64,000 nucleotides of DNA, from contig CM050454.1 in the NCBI GenBank assembly GCA_027563935.2, forward strand, positions 21,573,501 to 21,637,500, in the 5' to 3' direction. The position numbers and the translations under genes are program-made. The DNA comes from Costus lasius (Eukaryota; Streptophyta; Magnoliopsida; Zingiberales; Costaceae). Under the pieces are notes generated by a model. It was given only the letters and a program-made list of their open reading frames with translations. It was not told where the DNA came from and did not search any database. Each line of letters begins with the position of its first letter. The stretch's first letter is position 1. Shown one piece after another: positions 45,571-56,559 of this stretch.

Positions 45571-47736
45571 TGATGCGTCCACAAATGCACAGATTTATCG
45601 AAGTAATAAAATTAAGATCGTTCCCACAAGGATCTGGCGGTCAAGTACTGATTATACGACATGTCTAAATCTAGGCTAAACAAATCATGGTTTGTTTTTT
45701 GGCTCTAAGTACGAAAAGCAAAGAAAACGGTGTTCTAGGGAAAATTAGATTTTGAAAGATCGGAACTTAGGGTTTCACCACACTGACAAGTATGAATTTT
45801 ATGAAAATAAACCTTTGAATAGAAAATTATAGTTTTGAAAGGGGTTTTTCCTAAGGTATAGATTACCTCCTCCTGAAGCATAATCCAGGATCTAAATACG
45901 CTAACTCCCTACTCTCATGACAGTTAACGTAACTAGACCCATTAAGTTCTATGAAAAACCATGTAAATCCTTCAAATGAATTCAAACTACTCCCATGATT
46001 GGATTCATAGGTTTGAATAGAATAGATCCAACATTGTGATTCACCTCCCGGTCCTTCTTGCAACGTCTAAAATGCAAATATACTTGGCTAGAGTAAATTA
46101 CGAAGTAAACACAATTTTGAACAAATCAATACTATAATGATCTTAACAAAGAGTAAAAACACAATTTTTAATTCATAAGCATCAGTGGGCTAAATCCCTA
46201 AATCTCAAAATAAGGTTTACTCACTCGTGTTCATAGTTAACAACATGTATATTGAATAAACTTGCATTCAAATCCTATCAAAATTACAAGAATTCACTAA
46301 GAAAGCAATTAGAAAAGCTTACAATCGATCTAGAGATGAAGAAGAAGTAATCAATCTTCTCTTTTGCGTGAAATCTTGCCGAAAATCTACTATGGAACCG
46401 AGTTTCGCCCTAACAGCCACCGCCGATTGTCTTCGTCTAAAAAAGAGTCCCTTTTGCCCTCTAAAATTCTTCCTTTTTAATCAGTTTGGAACACTTCAAG
46501 GAACAAATCTAGAGAGTTTGGTTCAAATTCGGCTTCATTTGGAGTCAAATCGAGTGAAAAACTCGAAGGGGCAGAAAAACTCATAGCCCATAAACACTTT
46601 ATTGCTGCGGCCATAAATGTTTCTATGAATAAGACTCTTTGTACACAGAAAGAATCACGGACCGTGAAGGATTCACGGCCTCACCCATGAAATTTTTCAT
46701 GAACTTTTTAACTTAGCTGCATTTTCGACCTTTGAACGCAAAACTCACGGCTGGCCGAAAAACTCATGGCCAAGGCAATGGAAGTCACATTTTTAACCCT
46801 TTTGCTCCAAATTTGACGAGCAAACTCGTAATCTCTTCAGGAATCATGCCTTGGCTACAAAACTCTTGAAATCCATTATTTTTAAGTCATTTTACTTGCA
46901 TTCTCATAAAAACTAAGGGAAGTGAAGATTCTATACAAAGTGAAGTAAAAATACTAAAAATTGGTATAAAATCATAAAATAAGCCCAAAATATCATAAAA
47001 AATGCAGCAAAAATATGATGTAAATGTAACTCATCAAAATACCCTAGGCTTAAAGTTTTGCTCGTCCTCAAGCAATATTTTGATATGTATGGAGAATGTA
47101 AAGATAAGGAACATGTTTTTATTCTCCCTTTAATAATGCTCTTAGTTCACAATTCAAGTAATCAATTTTCAGAACCCAAGTAATTTAAAAAAAATCACAA
47201 AATAAATAAATTATCAAGAGTTTACAATCCAAGAAAGGTAAAACTAAAAATTCATATCATAATATTCATTCTTCATGTATTAAGCATCAAATACTCTAGA
47301 CATAATAAATCTTCTTTACTCAATAGACAGAAATTTACTTCAAGTCATTTGGTGATATTAAAAATAAGAGATTTTTAGAGCAATTTGGTCTTTAAACTAT
47401 CATGTGTCTCCTCTGTTAGCATCATAACATTGTTTAAAGTATACTATAAAGTAGTATAATTTAACTCGTAGTTTCAATCATAAGGTCAACGGAGTTATCC
47501 ACTCAACCTATAGCTTTCTCCCTTTTTTATTTTTATTATTATTAGACTTCAACTCATCTCTTCGGTACCACTACCAAATTTAGTAGTGCCAAGTAGAGAA
47601 GTCTTTTCTCTCTCTTCTCTTTTTTTGGAGAAAGCCAGTTAGTGGCATGGTACTTAAATCGTTATTGATACTTGATCACAACAGATTTAAAGTATACCAA
47701 CTCGTGGTATAATATAACTCATGACCTCAGATCACT
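45571..47736 (-). mobile_element. D: 3' LTR and 3' interior of an NA1-family element
   Basis: The LTR (45571-47036, 1,466 bp) begins TGATGAGTTACATTT on the minus strand and ends GTGGACGCATCA. It is alignable with the NA1 LTRs throughout (for example CTCTCGTGAT-type and TAAGGTATAGATTACCTCC stretches) but more diverged from them than they are from each other. To its right, 47037-47736 follows the NA1 3' region 4441-5110 (GATATGTATGGAGAATGTAA). The element is cut at 47736 by LTR H. No coding part remains. Confidence 0.78.
47546..47604 (-). other. 60-bp hairpin in D
   Basis: Single copy, GACTTCAACTC ... GAGAAGTC. The core stem is CACTAC/GTAGTG around CAAATTTA, whereas B and NA2 have CACTGT/ACAGTG; both sides changed together. 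Confidence 0.6.
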
Positions 47737-49676
47737 TGATGACACCAAAATATGTAGTATATTTTGCTTCATTTTAGATACCTTTTCATGCTAAATTGAG
47801 GATCTTTTATTTGTTTTTATGTTGATTCCATCAAATATTGCAAAGTCTACTTCTATTTTGGTTTTTCATGTTTTTCAGGCAAAAAGACACTATTTAAGGC
47901 ATTTTCAAGCAAAATCAAGTACATGGAATAGTTCTCATCATCAAGGAGAAGTCACCCAAGAAATTTCACGCAAATCGAGGCAGAAAACCAAAATACGGTA
48001 GTGCCGTATTTATAATACGGTACCGTATTTTTTGCGGCTACCGTATTATCGAGAGCACGGCCATATTTTAGTGATTTTCCAAACAGAGACCTTTGCTGAA
48101 ATTACGGCACTACTGTAACCCATTTTACGGGCTGTATTTTGGAACGTCTTCAGAACAGAAAGTTTTCCTGAAATTACGGCACTGCCGTAAATAATTACAC
48201 GGGCCATATTTTCCCGACGTATCCGACCAGAGAGTTCAGCCGATTTTACGACACGGCCGTAAACCATATTACGGTGTCGTATTTTCCAGCACTTTCAGAA
48301 AAGAACAGTCGAGGGATTTTATGGCAGTGTCGTAAGATATTACACTACTGTATTCCGGTTTTTGAACGCGACTCCTAGGTCAATTTTGACGCGCGAATTT
48401 TGCGGAGATTATTGCTGTTGATCCAAAGCTTAAAACAAAAGACTGAAAAAAGGAAAAGAGGAGCTGGGAAGGAGAGGATTGTGAAGACACGAAAAGCCCC
48501 AAATTTCGTTAACTGTCGAGGGAGAAATCACCGAACACGCCGCCGCCTTGGGTTTCGCCGCCGCGATCAATCCAGAGCACTTCCAGCCATGATTTTCATA
48601 CTGAAGCTTCGCTTGGTGAAGGAGACAACATGCCTGAAGTTTCAGAAGGAAAGGAGATCGATTCGAGGAGAAATCAAAGGAAGAAGCTCGTGCCACACTA
48701 TTCACGACTTCTCTTGCAAATTACGGCCGTGGAATACTTCACAGCCGTGCTGTATTTTCTAAAAACTCCTTCTTTTATTGATTTTTGATTTTCTGAAACT
48801 ATGGAATTTTGTAATGTCTTCATCATGGTAGCTTAAACTTTTTTTGGGACATGGGGGAGTAATCCCCTTTGATTTTCTTAATGACTATAACTCTTTTTAT
48901 TTCATCATGATAGTTCTACTTTGATACTTTTACCTATGAGATTACTGCTCTAAGATTTTTCTTAGTTTATTTCTTGTCATCATGAATAGAATTCTTGCAT
49001 TAAGGACCGAAAGGTGATATGTTTGAGAATTGGAACCCTAAAATTGACTAATAGGAACTCACCGTAAGAAATTAGGTTAAGTTCTTGTTTTGTTATTTTA
49101 GATGAGTAATTGCCTTGATGATAATTAATGATCTTAGGATTGAATTATTGCATCAAATGTGGAGATCTTGCACGAAAGTGAGGATCAGAACGTTGGAGAA
49201 CCATAGCTAGAACGTGTGTTGAGTCTCGGATGCATGAAAGTGATCCTTGAGATTCCACTCGAGGCAATCAACCTAGAATTACGATGCATGAAAGTGATCC
49301 TTGAATTCTTCGTCTGATGGTTTACCTATCTTTAGCTTAGGATGAATCTTGCGCGAAAGCGAGGATTTATTCTTGCATGGTTATCTGCATAAAAGTGGGA
49401 TAATCCCTTTTTAGGTAAATTATGCCAATATCATTTTAGGATTTGATTGATGAATTCTTTATTTCTTATCTAGTCTTGAAAATCAAAGTGGATGAAACCC
49501 TAGTCCCAATTTCTCTCTGATAGTGATTTTCCTTGTGTCTTCGATTCTTGCTTTGCTATTATTCGATTGCCTAGATAGTAAGAAAAACAATTATTCAGTA
49601 CTTGACAGCACTAGTCTCTCTGTGGGATTGATATTTATTTTATTACTTCGAGTATCCGTGCACTTGCGGACTGATA
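47737..49676 (+). repeat. H: gypsy LTR, plus strand
   Basis: It begins TGATGACACCAAAATATG and runs to about TTGCGGACTGATA. It is related to, but clearly different from, the LTRs of NA2 and B, sharing blocks such as GTGCACTTGCGG, GATGAAACCCTAGT and GCGCGAAAGCGAGGAT. A palindrome array lies at 47995-48330 (TACGGTACCGTA, TTACGGCACTGCCGTAA). The end is uncertain because it lacks a clean CA. A 120-codon frame at 48400-48762 is not recognised. Confidence 0.7.
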
Positions 49677-49734
49677 GGACCAAAGTTGTTTGGCATGTAC
49701 CTAGGACTAATCCCCGGCAATGGCGCCAAAAACT
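49677..49734 (-). other. Junction with primer site between two inverted LTRs
   Basis: Positions 49711-49734 read, on the minus strand, AAGTTTTTGGCGCCATTGCC then GGGGA, a primer site immediately after the NA2 left LTR. On the plus strand AAAGTTGTTTGGCATGTACC at 49682-49701 could be a worn primer site of LTR H. Only about 10 bases separate them, so two LTRs face each other with no interior. Confidence 0.6.
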
Positions 49735-51644
49735 TGATAGGCTTCCGCAAGTGCACGAAATTATCAAAGTAATAAAAATATCGATCCACAGAGACCTTAT
49801 TGTTAATTACCAAATAATTATTTTCTCGCTAGCTAAGTAAACCGAATATAATGAAAGTAAGCAGTATAGCTGACACGAAGGATAATCAGAGAGATAAACA
49901 TGGGACTAGGGTTTCATCCACCTTAATTTCAATGATAAGATATAAATAAAGGTTCGTCAATCAAATCTTGCTACGATAAAGACCTAATTTACTTCACAAA
50001 GGGATTATCTCACTTTCGTGCAGACAATCATGCAGGGACCAATCCTCGCTTTCGCGCAAGTTCTGTCCCAATGCCAAAGATAAGTAAATCATCAATCAAA
50101 GAACTCAAGATCACTTTCGTGCATCCAAATTCTAGGTTGATAATCTCTAGTGGAATCTCAAGGATCACTTTCGTGCATCCGAGCCTCAACACTAGTTTTA
50201 CTCATGGATCTCCAACGTTCCGATCCTTGCTTTTGCACAAGATCTCCACGTTTGACAAATAGACTCGATCTATAGATTCATGTTATAATCATGGCAATTA
50301 ATTTACTAGAACAGATCAAATTAGATCTAACCTAAGGAAGGGATCCTAACATGCAATTCTAGGGTTCCAAGTTCTCAAGCAAATCACCTTTCAATCTCAT
50401 TGCGAAAACTCTAAAAACATAATTAGTAACATGGACTTATAGAGAGTCTAAGCATAATCCATCACAAAAGTAAAATTATCATAGCAGAATTATCATGACG
50501 AAAATAGAAGAGTTATCTAATCATTAAGAATCAAGGGGATTACACCCCATGTCTCAAAAGAGTGTTAAGCTTGCATGGAGGAAAAAATACAATGAATCAT
50601 AGTTTAGAACAATTAGAAATCAGAGAAGGAGAAAAAAAACAACATTACAACACGGGTGTAATGTAAATTACACCCGTAATTTCGTGATGAACAGCGCTGT
50701 CACCGCTGTTTTGTTGATTCCTCCTTTGATCGGACTCCAAATGCTCTGAAACTTCTGTGGCATCCTTCTCTCTTCTAGGAGAAGCTTCTGAGTTAAAATC
50801 ACTGCCTGAGGTGCCCTCTACACCTCTCGGCGCGAGGCCAAACCCTAGCCGCCTCTCTTGGCAATTTCTCCCTCGATACTGGATAAACGTTCCCCTTCGA
50901 CTTCGAGCGTCTTCTCCTCTTAAAGACGAGTCTGCCACAATTTTCGGATTTTGATTTGGAGCTCTGGATCAAAAGTTATGGCCCGCACAAGATTCAGACT
51001 CGTAAAAATCGCATTTTTGATTGGGAATTACGGCAGTGTAATATGTTACGGCACTGCTATAAAATAGCTTGAGTGTTCTGTTCTGGAGACGTTGGGAAAT
51101 ACGGTACCGTAATATCATTTACGGTAGTTCCATAATTTCAGTCGAGTTCTCTAGTCTGAAGTCTTCACAAAATTCGGCACCGTAAACTTCTTCACGGTGG
51201 TGCCGTAAAATCGGTTGAACACTCTGGTCTGAAACGCTGGAAAATACGGCCCGTGTAATTCTTTACGGCAGTGCCGTAAAATCACAAAAACTTTCTGTTC
51301 AGAAAATCACCAAAATACGGCCGTGTTCTTGATAATACAGTAGCCGTGAAAATACGGTACCGTAAAATAGTTTACGGCACTGCCGTATTTTGGTTCTTAG
51401 CTTTGATTTTCATGAAATTTGTTGTGTGATTTCTTCTTCATGATGGGAACTCTTCTATGTATTTGATTTTGCTTAAAAACGCCCAAAATAGTGCCTTTTT
51501 GCCTGAAAATTATGAAAAACCAAAATAGAAATAGACTTTGCAATATTTGATGGCTTCAGCATAAAAACAAATAAAAGATCCTCAATTTAGCATGAAAAGG
51601 TATTTAAAATGATACAAAATATACTACATATTTTGGTGTCATCA
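49735..51644 (-). repeat. NA2 3' LTR
   Basis: It begins TGATGACACCAAAATATG at 51644 and ends GGAAGCCTATCA at 49735; 1,910 bp. The palindrome array at 50995-51405 includes TTACGGCACTGC, AATACGGTACCGTAAT, TTACGGCAGTGCCGTAA and GCACCGTAAAC, with a period near 72 bp. Unusually, a primer site follows it (49734 leftward), as if a second copy once continued there. Confidence 0.85.
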
Positions 51645-53973
51645 AACACATAAGGTTCAAACTTTGCTTGTCCTCAAGAAAAAAATCAAAATTTGTAATC
51701 AAAATTTGATTAAAAGAATAACCTTTTCATGCTCAATAAATTTCTAAAATACAACCTATCAATGAAAATTTCCATCAATTGCTTTATAAAACTTCAAGTA
51801 AACATATCATCCTTAGAACTCAACCCTCTAGATCCACAATTCAATCAAATAAAACTTTGCAACTTGTATAATAAATAGAATTTTCAATCTCATGATTTCA
51901 CCCAGTTTTCAGTTCAAATCTATCATGCTTTTGTTTACAGGAATTAGGTTTCCAAGATCTTTTTCCACACATGATTTTTTTTTTTTTTGCATTTTTGTAA
52001 AGATGGCATGTACCCACATAGATACATACTTTTTATTTTTGACTTCAACTCTTTTCTTTGGTACCACTGTCAATTTTACACAGTGCCAAGTAGAGGAGTC
52101 TTATTCTTTTTATCTCTCATTATTTTTCATGCATAGACTTCAACCCATGTCTTAGGTACTACTATCAATTTTACATAGTGCCAAGTAGGGGAGTCTCTCA
52201 CTATTTTTATGGATCTTGGATTCTTATTTCCCAACAAATAGCAAAAATAGACTAAACATCTACTAGGTTGATCAATTGATATCAATTCACAAATCATACT
52301 CAGATACTCATTTTATTCAAAAGAATAGGTTCACCTTTAGATTTTATCCCTCAAATAACACATCTACCCAAAATTTTATGCATCAACCAATGTCAAATTT
52401 CAAAAACAGATATGCATTGAAGAAATAAATCTAACATGATAGGGTTTTTCTCTAATCACAAGTATAAATACTCACATCATCAAGGAATAAATCATGCCAT
52501 CATGTAGTAGAAAGTGGATCATATGCTTCCATAAATTTTATCAACAAATTTGAATAATATCATCATCAAAACAATGAGTTCCATATATCCATAAAATCAT
52601 TTTTCAAGAGAAAACCAATAAGTAGTACAAATATGATAAAGTCAAAGATGCACTATAAGAAATAGTCATTAATAAGAGAGCGCAAGCGATACTTACAAAA
52701 CTATATAGATCATGCTCAATCATTGTCAGGCTATTGCAGCTGGGTCCAAAGATGTATCTTTTGAAAATTTTATGCAAAATTTAAGGTACATAAGGCTCAA
52801 ATCAAAAACAGTCTAAAAAATAATAATGATAAAAATAATTTTCTCACGGGAGAATCAGAGATGTCGCCGGAGGTCTGAAGAGAATGCCAGTGGAAAGAGT
52901 CGAGCAGGCAAGAAGCAGAGGTGGAACAGATGCTATCTGAAAAGCTGCTAGCAATGATGGTGGTGGTGTCGATAGTAGAGTGAGTAATCTCTAGTGGCCT
53001 GCTAGAGACCACAGTCCTGGAGGTGAGATCGTCGGCTGGTGGGTGCCAAAAATAATGTTGCATAGATAAAAAAAATCAGTCACTAATGAAGAGTCTGCTG
53101 CATAAATAAATCAAATCATGGAATAAGAGGCAGCAAAAGAAATAAGAATCTGCTGGTGATATGATCCAGTGTTGACGGCTGGAAACATTGATGTCAGAGG
53201 CGGATGCAGTGGTAGCTGGAGGTGCTGCAAATCTGGAGTCAAAAGAAACAACAATAGATAGAGAGCAAATCAAGCAGTTTTTGAATTTTTTATGAAAAGT
53301 AGCCATACCCTAGAATAAAATTTAATGATCCAAATAGAGAACAGACAAAACCATAAAGTAGAATAAAACTTGATCTTCCCAGGTATGTAAAAAATAAAGG
53401 ATCGAAATCTGTCAGGAATTCAGGGTATCAGCAGAAAGAAGGCTACTAAAATTAAAAACTGCACAAACTGCACAAAAGTTAATCAAATTCGATAAGTTGG
53501 CATATGTTTCAGAAAGATCCATGGATTTTAAAATTCAGCAAAAATATCCAATAAATAGACAAAGATGAGTACTTCCATGTTGTGCCAAAAATTAAAAATT
53601 TTCGCAACCTAGTTTCTTAAAATCGCAACGAGAAAACACCTAGGCAAATAAGCAGAAAGCAGAGTTAAAATATGGTACTGTAAAATGTCTTAAGGCAGTG
53701 CCGTAATTTCACAAAATTTCAGAAACAAAAACCCTCAAGATTACGACACGTGAAGTCAAAAACGGTTAGCAAATATGGTACCGTAAAGAGAATACAGTAC
53801 CACTGTAAAATCCATAAAACTCTCGGGAGAAGAAATCAACACAGATTACGGGCGTGAAATAGATTACGGCAGTGTCGTATTTTGCGCAAAAATTTGCTTT
53901 CCCTGCAAAAATAAAAAAAAAATTAATTCTAAAAATAAACTAAAATAAAAGAAACTAAACTAAGACAAAAGTG
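51645..53973 (-). other. NA2 3' untranslated region
   Basis: From the stem-loops leftward: a palindrome array at 53660-53910 (for example GGCAGTGCCGTAATTT, TATGGTACCGTAAAG), a Ser/Thr-rich short frame at 53076-53306 and another at 52797-53063 on the minus strand that I do not recognise, then an AT-rich stretch with the hairpin doublet, and CTTGAGGACAAGCAAAGTTT's counterpart beside the LTR. The two short frames lie where the env-position protein would be expected, but show none of its motifs. Confidence 0.55.
52041..52195 (-). other. Doubled 60-bp hairpin in NA2
   Basis: Copies at 52041-52100 (stem CACTGT/ACAGTG) and 52136-52195 (stem ACTAT/ATAGT). In the second copy both stem strands changed and pairing is kept. 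Both have TTGG or TAGG against CCAA at the base. Confidence 0.65.
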
Positions 53974-54021
53974 CTTGGGTTGCCTCCCAAGAAGCGCTAA
54001 TTTTAGGTCCATAGCTTGACC
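53974..54021 (-). other. Paired stem-loops after the NA2 frame
   Basis: On the minus strand GGTC, loop AAGCTATG, GACC (54006-54021), spacer with TTAGCGCT, then CTTGGG, loop AGGCAA, CCCAAG (53974-53991). The first begins 11 bases after the stop codon at 54033-54035. Confidence 0.65.
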
Positions 54022-54032
54022 AAAAATCAATA

Positions 54033-55232
54033 TCATGGTGAAACAGGTGAATCGGTTCCAAAGTATAAAGCATATAATTTTCTGCATTTTCTTCTTCCTA
54101 AAAGTTTAGCCACTAATCCAAATATCCAAAATTCAATACAAATCATGATCAATGTGGCTTTCTCAAGTATGCAGAAATTAAGATTTTCAAATCCTCTCAT
54201 GGCAATCTTTATGATTTTCCTATGTTTGTCAAAAAGTAAAATCATGAGTCCTTTCTTCAGATTAATATTTTCAATAGCAATAGAAGTAGGACTTTGATCA
54301 AAATAATCAAGCATTGGATCATCATAATAATGTTTACGTCTTTCATTAGATTCCTCAATAAAACATAATTTTTCAAATAAACCACAAGATTCAACGGTAG
54401 ACATGGGCAACATATCAACATGGTGAGATTCATCAATTTTCACAATATTCAAATCATCTACAGATTCTTCATGCACTTCATCAAACAATTTATCAATTTC
54501 AAAATCATCATTAAAGTCAAGATGAGACTCTTCAAAATTAATTTTCTCATGCTTCCCCACAAATAATTCATCATCAGAAGAGTCAAAATCAGAATCATAT
54601 GAGAAATAAGATTTATCAATGTTTACAATAGAATCAGAGTTAACCTTAGGAGTTTTATCATAAATTTCATCAATATCACCAAAATCGCAGTGGGGTTCAT
54701 CAATGTCTATAATTTTCAACCCTTTATCAAGCTCATCAGATTTAACCATAAACAAGATATTATCAAAATCAGAATTATCATCAAAAGAAGGTTTTTCAAT
54801 TTCAATTTCTTCAAACTTTTCCTCAACTAAACTATCAAAGGAATCAATTTTATAATCATCAAAATCAGAGTGAGATTCATGAATATTCACATAAGGCTTC
54901 ATCTGAAAACAATTATAATCAGTGGGGGAATTTTCTAAATCAAGTTTTTCAGTTTCTGGATCAAACTCAAGTAAACATGCTTTTTGTGCTAACTGGGTTT
55001 CCAAAATTTTAGATTTAGCAGTTAAAGATTCTACTTGAGAAGCAAGTCGACTAATCATCCCCTTAAGATCGTCAAATCTTTTACTGGGATTTGCATGCTT
55101 TCTAAATTGACATTCATCAAAATAATGATCATTACCTTTACAAATTTTACAATAAATAAGAGGGAGAGAGTGTAATTTCATGTATTCTGCAATAGTAAGC
55201 TGTGAATAATCTTTAAGCTCACCTTGAGGCAT
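54033..55232 (-). CDS. NA2 zinc-knuckle acidic protein, 399 aa, unrecognised family
   Basis: The ATG at 55232 starts an uninterrupted frame, about 290 bases after the primer site. Residues 28-41 form a zinc knuckle (Cys28, Cys31, His36, Cys41; CKICKGNDHYFDEC) like that of Athila gag. Residues 53-85 read as a coiled coil (LKGMISRLASQVESLTAKS). Residues 95-290 are very acidic, with repeated DESHxDFDD-like and FDSLVEE-like pieces. Residues 315-399 include LMILLFDKHRKII, a hydrophobic segment at about 360-378 (LIMICIEFWIFGLVAKLL), and a basic end, GRRKCRKLYALYFGTDS. The last region is shared with the NA1 protein. The gag core that forms particles is absent. RNA binding is likely from the knuckle; the rest is unknown. 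The hydrophobic segment could cross a membrane or be a buried helix. Confidence 0.75.
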   Translation of the reverse strand: MPQGELKDYSQLTIAEYMKLHSLPLIYCKICKGNDHYFDECQFRKHANPSKRFDDLKGMISRLASQVESLTAKSKILETQLAQKACLLEFDPETEKLDLENSPTDYNCFQMKPYVNIHESHSDFDDYKIDSFDSLVEEKFEEIEIEKPSFDDNSDFDNILFMVKSDELDKGLKIIDIDEPHCDFGDIDEIYDKTPKVNSDSIVNIDKSYFSYDSDFDSSDDELFVGKHEKINFEESHLDFNDDFEIDKLFDEVHEESVDDLNIVKIDESHHVDMLPMSTVESCGLFEKLCFIEESNERRKHYYDDPMLDYFDQSPTSIAIENINLKKGLMILLFDKHRKIIKIAMRGFENLNFCILEKATLIMICIEFWIFGLVAKLLGRRKCRKLYALYFGTDSPVSP

Positions 55233-55524
55233 GTATCCCTTACTTCTTTCTGATGTCCATGAATTGTGATGACATATTTATCAAATCTATAAGGAACAAA
55301 GAGATAATCCAACACCAATCAATCAAATTATTTTTTTTTCTTCAGAATATAAAAAAATAGAAAATCTAAAACACAAGAAAATTCACAAATATTTAGATAT
55401 CACAGCTCTGTCACAACTGTGAAAATCTGAAACCTGCAAAAATAGAAAACAAAGTTAAAACTTAAAACAAATAAAACTTTGTCTAGCAATACTAACAACT
55501 ATTTTGATATTAACAAAATTAAGG

Positions 55525-55548
55525 TCCCCGGCAATGGCGCCAAAAACT
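55525..55548 (-). other. NA2 primer-binding site
   Basis: The minus strand reads AAGTTTTTGGCGCCATTGCC then GGGGA, one base different from the E site, directly after the LTR end CCTATCA. Confidence 0.85.
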
Positions 55549-56559
55549 TGATAGGCTTCCGCAAGTGCACGGAATTATCGAAGTAATAAAAATATCGATC
55601 CACAGAGACCTTATTGTTAATTACCAAATAATTATTTTCTCACTAGCTAAGTAAACCGAATATGATGAAAGTAAGCAATATAGCTAACACGAAGGATAAT
55701 CAGAGAGATAAACATGGGACTAGGGTTTCATCCACCTTAATTTCAATGATAAGATATAAATAAAGGTTCGTCAATCAAATCTTGCTACGATAAAGATCTA
55801 ATTTACTTCACAAAGGAATTATCTTACTTTCGTGCAGACAATCATGTAGGGACCAATCCTCGCTTTTGCGCAAGATCTGTCCCAATGCTAATGAAAGTAA
55901 ATCACAAAAAACTCAAGATCACTTTCGTGCATCCGAATTCTAGGTTGATAATCTCTAGTAGAATCTCAAGGATCACTTTCGTGCATCCGAGCCTCAATAC
56001 TAGTTTTACTCATGGATCTCCAACGTTCCGATCCTTGCTTTCGCACAAGATCTCCATGTTTGACAAATAGACTCGATCTATAGATTCATGTTATAATCAT
56101 GGCAATTAATTTACTAGAACATATCAAATTAGATCTAACCTAAGGAAGGGATCCTAACATGCAATTCTAGGGTTCCAAGTTCTCAAGCAAATCACCTTTC
56201 AATCTCATTGCGAAAACTCTAAAAACATAATTAGTAACATGGACTTATAGAGAGTCTAAGCACAATCCATCACAAAAGTAAAATTATCATAGCAGAATTA
56301 TCATGACGAAAATAGAAGAGTTATCTAAGCATTAAGAATCAAGGGGATTACACCCCATGTCCCAAAAGAGTGTTAAGCTTGCATGGAGGAAAAAATACAA
56401 TGAATCATAGTTTAGAATAATTAGAAATCAGAGAAGGAGAAAAAAAACAACATAACAACACGGGTGTAATGTAAATTACACCCGTAATTTCGTGATGAAC
56501 AGCGTTGTCACCGCTGTTTTGTTGATTCCTCCTTCGATCAAACTCCAAACGCTCTGAAA
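55549..56559 (-). repeat. NA2 5' LTR, truncated
   Basis: It matches 49735-50750 almost base for base. Near 56559, after GCTCTGAAA, the LTR stops and integrase sequence of G starts, so roughly the first 900 bases of the LTR (on the minus strand) are missing. No target duplication can be read at this side. Confidence 0.8.

Larger units (their letters stand above)
49735..56559 (-). mobile_element. NA2: non-autonomous gypsy element with one intact frame
   Basis: LTRs at 49735-51644 (3') and 55549-56559 (5', truncated on the right) are nearly identical where they overlap, with mostly G/A and C/T differences. Between them are a primer site, one 399-codon frame, stem-loops, a palindrome array and a 3' region with a hairpin doublet. 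There is no protease, reverse transcriptase, RNase H or integrase. High LTR identity makes it one of the younger insertions here. Confidence 0.85.

Noticed and set aside
51000..51400. Palindrome arrays as a CRISPR-like or intrinsic-terminator array
   Set aside because: The context is a plant LTR, repeats are degenerate and symmetrical, spacers are themselves similar, and no Cas genes exist.
53076..53306. Short minus-strand frames in NA2 3' region as an env-like gene
   Set aside because: Position is suggestive but the sequence lacks the MAPK start, the FLSSL region and the LITPIA motif found in B.
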